A model generated the notes under the pieces. The model searched no databases, was not told the origin of the DNA, and saw only the letters and a list, made by a program, of their open reading frames with translations. Below are positions 1 to 5,749 of a DNA stretch of 12,961 nucleotides, in pieces; within the stretch, counting starts at the first letter, position 1, and the number at the start of each line of letters is the position of its first letter. Source of the stretch: Fimbriimonadaceae bacterium (GTDB taxonomy: Bacteria; Armatimonadota; Fimbriimonadia; Fimbriimonadales; Fimbriimonadaceae); assembly GCA_025451715.1 (NCBI GenBank), contig JANWJY010000054.1:1-12961 (forward strand). Reading direction: 5' to 3'. The translations under genes and the position numbers were made by a program.

Positions 1-1
1 G

Positions 2-1384
2 AGGCAGGCTAAGGTCACGGTAAAGCTCGCGCCGGGTGAGTTCTCGTCAGAGTTCCGCATGCCCGCGTGGGCCCCGGGGGACTATGAGATCTTCAACTAC
101 GGCAAGAGCATAACCGGCGTCCGGTTCTTTTTTGGAAACCGCGAAGTACAGGCTTCGAGGACAGAGGACCCCAATCTGTGGCTCATCGATGGTGGAGCGG
201 ACCGCGTTGAGTACTTGGCGAACGAGAGCCGCGGAAACTTCAGCCCGAACCTTCGGGTCACGCAGGTCGAGATGTTTGTCAGCGGCCCCGGCGTGTTCGG
301 GTGGTTCAAGGACCAGGCCGACCAGGTGCAGACTCTGAACATCGTGCACGAGGAGGGAATGAAGATCGCGATCGCGCTGCAGCAGAAGGCGACTTCGCCG
401 AAGGTCGATGTGTTCACGGCGAAAAACTACGACGTACTGATCGATTCGCCGTTCGCCGTCAGCAGAAACCTCCGTACAAAGGACTTCCAAGTCGCGGGCA
501 AGAGGCACGTCGTCGCCGCGTTCAACCAGCCCGAGGGTGTCGACCTCGACTCATTCGCTGCGGTCTGCTCCAAAGCGGCGGAGGGAGCATTTGCGCTCTT
601 CGGAGAGCTTCCGTACGACAGCTATTGGTTCCTGTTCGATTTCGGAGGCGGAGGCGGCGGCCTCGAGCACCTCGATAGCACGAAGATCGGACTTAATCCG
701 CGCGCGACTGCGCAGCAGTCGGCAGGCATCATCTTCCACGAGTACTTCCACGCGTTCAACGTCAAACGAATCCGGAGCAAGCCGCTCGGCCCGTTCGACT
801 ACACGAAACCGGCGATCACAGGCGCGATCTGGTGGCTCGAAGGCGTCACGGACTACTACGCGGATGTGCTTTCGGCGAGGACCAGCGTGGAGACACGTGA
901 CGATTTCTTGCGGTCGATGGCGGGGACGTTCAACGCGTTTCACCGCAGTAATGGATTCGCCCGCACCAGCGCGGACGACTCCAGCCGTCGCGTCTGGGAG
1001 ACCTCTGGGAGCAACGGGTTTGGAGGTGTGAGCTACTACACGAAGGGCAAGCTTGTCGGCATGGCGCTCGACCTCGCCATTCGCGGCGGGTCTGAGGGAC
1101 AGAAGTCGCTCGACGACGTGATGCGAGACCTTTACACCGAGACGAAGGGCAAGGAGGGTTTCAGCGAGACCCGCATCCGAGAGCTGTGCATCAAGTACGG
1201 CGGCGAAAAGCTTGGGCCGATCTACGACGTGTGCGTTTTGCAAGCGGTGCGTATCCCAATCGAGGGGATCCTCACTGGAGTTGGTCTCGCGTTGGTGGAC
1301 GGTGCGATAACCGCAGACCCGAACGCCACTCAGAGCGCGTCGCAGATCGGACGTGTGTGGCCGATGGCTGTCGGTAAATCATGA
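2..1384 (+). CDS. M61-family (glycyl aminopeptidase-like) metallopeptidase, 5' partial
   Basis: This reading frame is open from the first bases of the window, so the gene begins upstream; the ATG at 59 lies inside the conserved N-terminal beta domain (FRMPAWAPGDYEIFNYGKSI) and is not the true start. Visible protein is about 460 residues. The catalytic domain has GGLEHLDST, then HEYFH with zinc ligands His246 and His250 (codons 737-739 and 749-751), NVKRIR-PLGPFDY, and WWLEG with the third ligand Glu280 (codon 839-841). This is the M61 arrangement of HEXXH plus a distal Glu, known from glycyl aminopeptidases. M61 proteins usually carry a C-terminal PDZ domain; here the chain stops about 45 residues after the catalytic domain (PIEGILTGVGLALVDG...), with no room for a whole PDZ. 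It is probably exported or periplasmic, but the signal region is outside the window. The stop is 3 bp from that of the convergent gene at 1388. The family call is firm; the substrate is unknown. Confidence 0.88.
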   Translation, partial: RQAKVTVKLAPGEFSSEFRMPAWAPGDYEIFNYGKSITGVRFFFGNREVQASRTEDPNLWLIDGGADRVEYLANESRGNFSPNLRVTQVEMFVSGPGVFGWFKDQADQVQTLNIVHEEGMKIAIALQQKATSPKVDVFTAKNYDVLIDSPFAVSRNLRTKDFQVAGKRHVVAAFNQPEGVDLDSFAAVCSKAAEGAFALFGELPYDSYWFLFDFGGGGGGLEHLDSTKIGLNPRATAQQSAGIIFHEYFHAFNVKRIRSKPLGPFDYTKPAITGAIWWLEGVTDYYADVLSARTSVETRDDFLRSMAGTFNAFHRSNGFARTSADDSSRRVWETSGSNGFGGVSYYTKGKLVGMALDLAIRGGSEGQKSLDDVMRDLYTETKGKEGFSETRIRELCIKYGGEKLGPIYDVCVLQAVRIPIEGILTGVGLALVDGAITADPNATQSASQIGRVWPMAVGKS

Positions 1385-1387
1385 CGG

Positions 1388-2143
1388 CTACGCCCTCGTT
1401 CGCCCAATGCTCTTGAGCACCTCGGGCGTGGCGCTCGTGCCGACGAGCATCGATTCGCCGCGCGGTAGTCCCCAGGCTGCGACGAGCGCCTCGTACATCG
1501 GGCGGTCTGCCGACAGGAGCTGCCACCTGTTGAACGGATAGAAGTCGTTCACGCCAAAGTAAGCCTCGCTCGACTCGGCGAAGTACTCCATGAAGTTGGT
1601 CATGGCGTACGCCTTCTTCTCGCCGCCGGAGACGAACATCACGCGATCGTACGTACCGGCTTTCGTCGCGGCCTCAAACGCGGTTCGAACCCGTTTGTCT
1701 CCATGGCCGACGACCTGGTGGTGATACGCGTGCGCGAGCTCGTGCAGCACCATCATCGGCTGCGTGCGTGTCGCCCAGTCCACAAAGTTGCGGATATTCC
1801 CGATCTCGACGCACTTCTCCTTGTCGAGGTTATAGCCGTGGTCCTTGAGCCATCCGGCGGAAGGGTGATAGACCGCGCCAATGTTGTCGGGATTGTCGCG
1901 CTCGAGCCAGATTTGTACGCGGACTAGCTTTTCATACGCGGCACCAGGGACCACTCGCCTGATTTCAGCCAGCTTCGTATCGAGCATCGTGAACGCCTGT
2001 TCGGCGGCCTTCTTGTCGGCCATGACGGCAGGACTCACAAGTACATTGAAGCCTGCGATTTCTAGCCTCTTGTACTCGCTGGTCGGCGAATGGACAAAGG
2101 CGGGCTGCTGAGAGAGGGCTGTGAGAAGCAGTACCGAAACCAT
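1388..2143 (-). CDS. secreted HEXXH zinc metallopeptidase-like protein
   Basis: The protein has 251 residues. Residues 1-13 (MVSVLLLTALSQQ) look like a short, weakly charged Sec signal. After an alpha/beta N-terminal region comes HELAHAYHH (HELAH at 134-138) and, about 50 residues later, EYFAESSEAYFGVNDFYPF (186-204), whose Glu190 or Glu193 could be the third zinc ligand. This HELAH plus EYFAE-EAYFG-NDFYPF pattern resembles the anthrax lethal factor catalytic-like fold (M34/ATLF-like) found as stand-alone secreted proteins in environmental bacteria. I recognise it by motif only, and the substrate is unknown. The ATG at 2143 is preceded by TAAGGT seven bases upstream on the minus strand, which could be a leaderless -10 box or a weak AAGG ribosome site. 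It may be cotranscribed with the gene at 2202-3278, 58 bp upstream on the same strand. It converges on the M61 gene, putting two unrelated HEXXH proteins tail to tail. Confidence 0.72.
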   Translation of the reverse strand: MVSVLLLTALSQQPAFVHSPTSEYKRLEIAGFNVLVSPAVMADKKAAEQAFTMLDTKLAEIRRVVPGAAYEKLVRVQIWLERDNPDNIGAVYHPSAGWLKDHGYNLDKEKCVEIGNIRNFVDWATRTQPMMVLHELAHAYHHQVVGHGDKRVRTAFEAATKAGTYDRVMFVSGGEKKAYAMTNFMEYFAESSEAYFGVNDFYPFNRWQLLSADRPMYEALVAAWGLPRGESMLVGTSATPEVLKSIGRTRA

Positions 2144-2201
2144 AGTCAGAACCTTAGTCTATAGGACGCGCTGGGGCCATCTGGGTGTTTGCGGGTTTTC
2201 G

Positions 2202-3278
2202 TTACCGGGCAGGCATTCTCGCGACGTACACCCCGGGATCCGGTCCGGTCTGCCGCCATGCGACGATCGGCCCGTCCTTTGAAACGACGACGACCGGGTC
2301 TGTGCCGTTCTCAGCGAGCCTCGTCCGGCTCGCTGTGTTGGTGCCGATCTGAAAGTAGACCCCGCTGCCCGATTGCCAGACGACGTATGGAGTCGTGCCG
2401 GCCATCGCGAGCCATGGGTTCTTGCCTTGCGCAAACTCGGTGCTCGCGACGCCCCGTCCCAGATAGAGCTTGTCTTGGGAGCGCCAGACCGACACAAGCC
2501 CGCCGCCGCTGTCGAACCCGACTGCGCCGCCGTCCATCGGACACGCCGCGATCTCCCAGGTCTGCATTCCGATCTTTATGGAAGGCGCCCAGCTCCTTCC
2601 ACCGTCGGGTGACGTCGCCACGAACATATCGCGCGCGCCGCCGAGGCTGTTGCGGAACATCGCTGCGACCTCGCCGAACGGGCCGAACCCGAGCGAAGGG
2701 TGGCAGCACTCGCAGACCGTTCCTGACGGAGACTCGTAAACGATCTTGTTGGCAGACCAGTCCCTGCCGCCGTTGCTGGAAAAGCATCCAAGGACCCTCG
2801 TACCCTTTCCGCTGAGGTCGAGCCACGCCATGACGAATGCGTCGTCCATCCCGACACCCATTGCGTGAAGGCCTTCACGTGCCGCTCCAGGAACGTCGCT
2901 AACGACTTCAGGTCCCTCCCACTTCTCACCGTCGCCCGATCTCCAGGCGAGGAGGTCGCCGTCCTTTCCGCCGCCCTTCGCCCCAAAGATCGCGCTCACG
3001 ACCACGCGGCTCTTGTTGGCCGCGATCCTTGGACCGCGCCGCATTCCCAGCGGCATCTTTCCGGATGGCGCATTGACGACCACAGGGGGTGAGAAGGAAC
3101 GTCCGCTGTCCTTGCTCGAGCACACGTAGATCGTGTCGTTCGCGCCGAACGTCATCCAAATCGTTCCATCGCGCGCTGCGGCGAGTTGCGGCTGGTTTGC
3201 CTGCGCCGCAATCGCCGATGGAGCGAGCTGCACCGGTCGAAGCTGGGCATTTGCGAGTACCGCAATTGCAAGGAGCAT
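2202..3278 (-). CDS. secreted sialidase-like (Asp-box/BNR) beta-propeller protein with CxCC motif
   Basis: The protein has 358 residues with an N-terminal signal (MLLAIAVLANAQ, probable cleavage around residue 12). Asp-box-like repeats typical of sialidase-fold propellers lie at residues 54-62 (SSKDSGRSF), 113-120 (RSGDGEKW), 167-174 (SSNGGRDW) and 222-230 (TSPDGGRSW). A cluster VCECC at 188-192 is followed by FRN-RDMFVATSPDGG, and a later Cys sits in ACPMDGG (Cys246). This CECC/RD/CP-DGG set is a recurring signature of a sialidase-like exported family with no defined activity; I see no evidence for the full arginine triad of true sialidases, so hydrolysis of sialic acid should not be assumed. 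The cysteines could form disulfides or bind metal. The ATG at 3278 is six bases from a TACACT box on the minus strand. It is transcribed divergently from the alcohol dehydrogenase and probably reads on into the gene at 1388-2143. Confidence 0.75.
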   Translation of the reverse strand: MLLAIAVLANAQLRPVQLAPSAIAAQANQPQLAAARDGTIWMTFGANDTIYVCSSKDSGRSFSPPVVVNAPSGKMPLGMRRGPRIAANKSRVVVSAIFGAKGGGKDGDLLAWRSGDGEKWEGPEVVSDVPGAAREGLHAMGVGMDDAFVMAWLDLSGKGTRVLGCFSSNGGRDWSANKIVYESPSGTVCECCHPSLGFGPFGEVAAMFRNSLGGARDMFVATSPDGGRSWAPSIKIGMQTWEIAACPMDGGAVGFDSGGGLVSVWRSQDKLYLGRGVASTEFAQGKNPWLAMAGTTPYVVWQSGSGVYFQIGTNTASRTRLAENGTDPVVVVSKDGPIVAWRQTGPDPGVYVARMPAR

Positions 3279-3284
3279 GGGCAG

Positions 3285-3290
3285 AGTGTA
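3285..3290 (-). promoter_or_regulatory. -10 box of a leaderless-type promoter for the sialidase-like gene
   Basis: On the minus strand TACACT ends six bases before the ATG at 3278, so transcription would begin at or next to the start codon. No Shine-Dalgarno sequence separates them. No good -35 is visible. It lies in the 40-bp gap shared with the divergent ADH promoter. The assignment is by pattern and by recurrence of the same spacing at other genes here. Confidence 0.5.
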
Positions 3291-3306
3291 CTTCGCGCCC
3301 CGGCAG

Positions 3307-3312
3307 TAAACT
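3307..3312 (+). promoter_or_regulatory. -10 box of a leaderless-type promoter for the alcohol dehydrogenase gene
   Basis: TAAACT ends exactly six bases before the ATG at 3319, matching the spacing of the divergent gene's box. There is no Shine-Dalgarno sequence in the six-base gap (CGCGCA). The opposing -10 box (3285-3290) lies where this promoter's -35 element would be, so the two polymerase footprints should overlap. Confidence 0.5.
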
Positions 3313-3318
3313 CGCGCA

Positions 3319-4473
3319 ATGAAGGTCCGTGCGGCAGTGTTAGAGCGGGTTGGCGGGCCGATAGAGGTTCAGGAACTCGACCTCCAAGTGCCGCAACCCG
3401 GGGAAGTGCTGGTCAAGGTGCTCGCCACGGGCGTGTGCCACAGCGACTGGCACCTCGTCACAGGCGACACGAAGCACCCGCTGCCGGTCGTTCTGGGGCA
3501 CGAAGGGGCGGGGAAGATTGAGATTCTAGGGCCCGGGGTCACGGGTCTAGAATTTGGGGACCTCGTCGCATTGAATTGGGCGCCGAGCTGTGGCGTGTGC
3601 TTCTACTGCACACACGGGCGTCCTGCGCTCTGCGCCGCGTATGTCGGGCCGATCTGGCAAGGGACGATGCTCGACGGCACGACGCGCTTCTCGCGCCGGG
3701 GCGAGCCGGTGTACCACTACTCGGCGCTCGCATGTTTTGCTGAACAGGTCGTTGTTCCTGCGGTGTGCTGCGTCAAGATGCCTCCGCTGTTTTCGCCCGA
3801 GATTGCCGCTGTGATCGGCTGCGCGGTGACGACGGGAGTCGGAAGCGTGCTGAACACCGCCCACGTTGCGCCCGACTCGTCGGTCGTCGTCATCGGTGCC
3901 GGCGGTGTGGGACTGTCGACCGTGATCGGCGCAAAGTACGCGCGCGCTGGCTTGATCATCGTCTGCGACCCGCTTGAGTCGCGACGCGAGGCGGCAGTAG
4001 AGCTGGGAGGGCCGGCCGTCGAGCCGTTGCCGCAGACGATCACAGGACTGAGTCGGTCGGGCCTGACCGGTGTGGTCCCGCTTTCGAAAGTCGATCCCGA
4101 TCTGATCAAGCGCCTGACTGAGGGTCGTGGTGCGGACTACGTGTTCGAGTGCGTCGGCACGCCTGCACTTCAGGAACTCGCGTTCGAGTGCGCACGGCCA
4201 GGCGGAACCGTCGTGCTCAGCGGGCTATCACCAAACGGGTCTTCTACCAACTTGCCGGGGTCTCGGATCGTGAGGGAAGAGAAGACTGTGATGGGCTCTT
4301 ATTACGGCACCGCCGACCCAGCGCGCGACTTTCCGCGCTACGCACAGCTGTATCACGACGGCCAGTTGCCGCTCGACAAGCTCGTGAGCCACCGTTACTC
4401 CCTCGACCAGATCAATGATGCGTACGCCGACATGCTCAGTGGAAAGAGCACCCGCGGCGTCATCGTTTTCTGA
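3319..4473 (+). CDS. zinc-dependent medium-chain alcohol dehydrogenase (class III-like)
   Basis: The protein has 384 residues, the usual length for an MDR-family NAD-dependent alcohol dehydrogenase. The GroES-like catalytic domain has GVCHSDWH (catalytic zinc ligand Cys40), GHEGAG (His61) and IGCAVTTG (Cys168). The structural zinc loop is complete: Cys91, Cys94, Cys97 and Cys105 in CGVCFYC-RPALC. The Rossmann domain has VIGAGGVGLS (193-198) and an acidic residue after the second strand (CDP, Asp217), favouring NAD over NADP. The reaction is reversible oxidation of an alcohol, or of S-hydroxymethyl glutathione in class III relatives; the actual substrate is not evident. An extra loop of about 15 residues around 233-255 (LPQTITGLSRSGLTGVVPLS) follows the cofactor-binding strand and is unusual in close relatives I know. 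No cytosolic partner genes are adjacent, so it is probably a single-gene unit ended by the hairpin at 4478-4500. The product class is confident; the exact enzyme name is not. Confidence 0.88.
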   Translation: MKVRAAVLERVGGPIEVQELDLQVPQPGEVLVKVLATGVCHSDWHLVTGDTKHPLPVVLGHEGAGKIEILGPGVTGLEFGDLVALNWAPSCGVCFYCTHGRPALCAAYVGPIWQGTMLDGTTRFSRRGEPVYHYSALACFAEQVVVPAVCCVKMPPLFSPEIAAVIGCAVTTGVGSVLNTAHVAPDSSVVVIGAGGVGLSTVIGAKYARAGLIIVCDPLESRREAAVELGGPAVEPLPQTITGLSRSGLTGVVPLSKVDPDLIKRLTEGRGADYVFECVGTPALQELAFECARPGGTVVLSGLSPNGSSTNLPGSRIVREEKTVMGSYYGTADPARDFPRYAQLYHDGQLPLDKLVSHRYSLDQINDAYADMLSGKSTRGVIVF

Positions 4474-4477
4474 CGAC

Positions 4478-4500
4478 GGACTTGCGTCTGTCGCAAGTCC
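4478..4500 (+). terminator. hairpin after the ADH gene, terminator-like
   Basis: A nine-base perfect stem, GGACTTGCG (4478-4486) with CGCAAGTCC (4492-4500), has a five-base loop TCTGT and begins four bases after the ADH stop. Only two T follow, so it would be a weak intrinsic terminator or an mRNA-end stabiliser. It abuts the first REP-like repeat. Confidence 0.5.
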
Positions 4501-4501
4501 T

Positions 4502-4561
4502 TGGAGTGCGGCGCTTAAGCGCCGCTTTTGAAAGCGCGGATGAATCCGCGCACTCCCAAAG
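4502..4561 (+). repeat. REP-like structured 60-bp repeat, copy 1
   Basis: This 60-bp segment recurs without a single mismatch at 5235-5294 in the same orientation, and the two copies enclose the YceI-family gene. It can fold as a three-stem structure: a closing stem GGAGTG/CACTCC (4503-4508 with 4551-4556), an 18-base perfect palindrome gcggcgcttaagcgccgc (4508-4525, overlapping the closing stem), and a hairpin gcgcgga-tgaa-tccgcgc (4534-4551). It has the size and form of bacterial repetitive extragenic palindromes, which in other bacteria are spread by RAYT (IS200/IS605-like) transposases; none is in the window. Confidence 0.85.
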
Positions 4562-4581
4562 GGCTCCTCGGCCACTCTTGG

Positions 4582-4587
4582 TATCCT
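4582..4587 (+). promoter_or_regulatory. -10 box of a leaderless-type promoter for the YceI-family gene
   Basis: TATCCT ends seven bases before the ATG at 4595. There is no Shine-Dalgarno sequence in the intervening AGACGCC. The box lies downstream of REP copy 1, so the gene would have its own promoter between the two repeats. No convincing -35 is visible. Confidence 0.45.
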
Positions 4588-4594
4588 AGACGCC

Positions 4595-5230
4595 ATGAAA
4601 AAGCCGTTCCTAGCCGCCCTCGCAGTGGTCGTCCCTGCGCTCGCCCTGGCGATCGCCTACAAGTCAGCGACGTCGTTCTCGCTCAAGGACCCCAAGGGCG
4701 TCAACACGATCTCCTTCACGCTCGACGGGCGGTTTGAGCACATCACCGGCTACACGACTGCGATCGACGGCAACGTCACGTTCGATCCGGCCGCGCCGGA
4801 GAAGACGTCCGGCAAGGTGGTCGTGCAGGCAGGGAGCCTTCAGGCGACGCACACGAACATGAACGAGCACATGAAGCAGGCGATGTGGCTCGACACGACA
4901 CAGTTTCCGACCATCGAGTTCGAGATCACGAAGGTCGCGAACGTGAAGGTGCTGGAGGGCACGGACCCGTCGTGGACGATGGACGTGACCGGCGACTTCA
5001 CGCTCAAGGGAGTGAAGAAGTCGCTCACGGTGCCGGTCAAGGTGACCCACATGCCCGGCCAGCTCGCAAAGCGTAACCGGGGAGCGGTCGGCGACCTGAT
5101 GGCGATCCGGTCGACGTTCACGTTCAATCGTCGGGACTTTGGGGTGAACGGAAACCAGGTCGCTGACATCGTCGCCGACGAGGTCACGGTCTCGTTCTCG
5201 ATCGCGGCCTTCGCGCCCAAGACGGGCTAG
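4595..5230 (+). CDS. YceI-family periplasmic lipid-binding-like protein
   Basis: The protein has 211 residues. MKKPFLAALAVVVPALALAIA is a clear Sec signal or N-terminal anchor with two lysines and a hydrophobic core. The rest follows the YceI lipocalin-like eight-strand barrel: VNTISFTLDGRFEHITGYTT, GNVTFDPAAPEKTSGKVVV, the HTNMNEHMK-WLDTTQFPTIEFE block (about 86-108), a WTMDVTGDFTLKGVKKSLT block (about 128-146), and a terminal RRDFGVN-VADEVTVSFSI. Known members bind polyisoprenoids or amphiphiles in the periplasm; the role is often stress-related or undefined. The start is set by the signal peptide and by the -10 box seven bases upstream. It stands alone as a short gene cassette between two identical 60-bp structured repeats, which may separate its transcript from its neighbours and would allow recombination to delete it. 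Family assignment is strong; ligand unknown. Confidence 0.9.
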   Translation: MKKPFLAALAVVVPALALAIAYKSATSFSLKDPKGVNTISFTLDGRFEHITGYTTAIDGNVTFDPAAPEKTSGKVVVQAGSLQATHTNMNEHMKQAMWLDTTQFPTIEFEITKVANVKVLEGTDPSWTMDVTGDFTLKGVKKSLTVPVKVTHMPGQLAKRNRGAVGDLMAIRSTFTFNRRDFGVNGNQVADIVADEVTVSFSIAAFAPKTG

Positions 5231-5234
5231 CGTG

Positions 5235-5294
5235 TGGAGTGCGGCGCTTAAGCGCCGCTTTTGAAAGCGCGGATGAATCCGCGCACTCCCAAAG
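5235..5294 (+). repeat. REP-like structured 60-bp repeat, copy 2
   Basis: This is identical over 60 bp to 4502-4561 and in the same orientation, beginning four bases after the YceI-family stop codon at 5230. The flanking bases on both sides differ from those of copy 1, so the repeat unit is bounded at TGGAGT...CAAAG. Its position suggests it forms the 3' end of the yceI-like transcript. Confidence 0.85.
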
Positions 5295-5300
5295 ACCCCG

Positions 5301-5327
5301 CAGGGGTGCGCCCCCATCGCACCCCTG
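5301..5327. terminator. strong hairpin downstream of the second REP copy
   Basis: A perfect ten-base stem, CAGGGGTGCG (5301-5310) with CGCACCCCTG (5318-5327), has a seven-base loop CCCCCAT. No T tract follows on either strand, so it is a weak candidate for intrinsic termination and may instead be another structured extragenic element. A competing small stem ACCCC/GGGGT (5295-5307) overlaps its left arm. Confidence 0.45.
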
Positions 5328-5368
5328 ACGAGGCTCATGGGCTCTCAGAAGAGCTCCATAAGTTGACC

Positions 5369-5599
5369 ATGTGTGGACTATGGGGCCCCATGTTGACGTT
5401 ATGACGACTTATGGACCGATTCAGAGAACCCATGGACCGAATCTGAGGCGCCATGGATCGGTTCCGGGGCTCCATGGAGCGGTTCTGGGACGCCATGGGC
5501 CTCGTCCGTGAAGCCATGGAGGTCTTCAGCCGGGCCATGGGGCCGATTCGGGCTGACTTGAGCCCGCCCCTCGCTCCCATGCGGAGGGGAAGCATCCTC
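5369..5599. repeat. degenerate 21-bp tandem array (11 units) with phased CCATGG sites
   Basis: Eleven consecutive units of exactly 21 bp begin at 5369, 5390, 5411, 5432, 5453, 5474, 5495, 5516, 5537, 5558 and 5579. Ten begin with ATG and one (5558) with TTG. The central six joints carry the palindrome CCATGG at 5430, 5451, 5472, 5493, 5514 and 5535, each 21 bp apart. Units 3-6 share ATGGAxCGxTTC-like left halves; outer units are diverged. Because 21 is a multiple of three, several frames on both strands are open and encode heptads: MDRFR-type on the plus strand, interrupted by TGA at 5402-5404 and 5444-5446, and G-x-x-E-x-x-H-type on the minus strand (GTG 5635 to stop 5399, 78 codons). I cannot show that either is expressed. 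It is not CRISPR, since there are no spacers. Confidence 0.85.
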
Positions 5600-5604
5600 A
5601 CGGA

Positions 5605-5637
5605 CCGGGGTGATCCGGTGGGTCACCCCGGCCACCC
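5605..5637. repeat. hairpin repeat, copy 1 (extragenic)
   Basis: A perfect nine-base stem, CCGGGGTGA (5605-5613) with TCACCCCGG (5623-5631), has a nine-base loop and is followed by CCACCC. A very similar unit, with the same stem and trailing bases but a different nine-base loop, lies at 6415-6446. The GCCACCC at 5631-5637 can alternatively pair with GGGTGGC at 5658-5664. The remaining sequence to 5749 shows no convincing gene. Confidence 0.6.
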
Positions 5638-5749
5638 AGCCCGCAAGCTTCGCCGCCGGGTGGCAACTCGGGCAGTTGCAGCTCTAACGTGTGACCCGGG
5701 AGGAACTGATCAAGCACGGCAAACACACGACCCCTTCGGTCAACCTGTC

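Noticed and set aside
551..1243. 230-codon minus-strand frame opposite the M61 gene
   Set aside because: The plus strand has the HEXXH-E catalytic motif and family-wide matches; the antisense product has no recognisable features.
4502..5294. Composite transposon or insertion sequence around the yceI-like gene
   Set aside because: There is no transposase, the repeats are direct 60-mers with internal palindromes, and no target duplication is visible at the outer edges. REP-like elements explain them better.
5369..5599. CRISPR array
   Set aside because: Units are contiguous with no spacers, are too short, and diverge internally; no cas genes are near.
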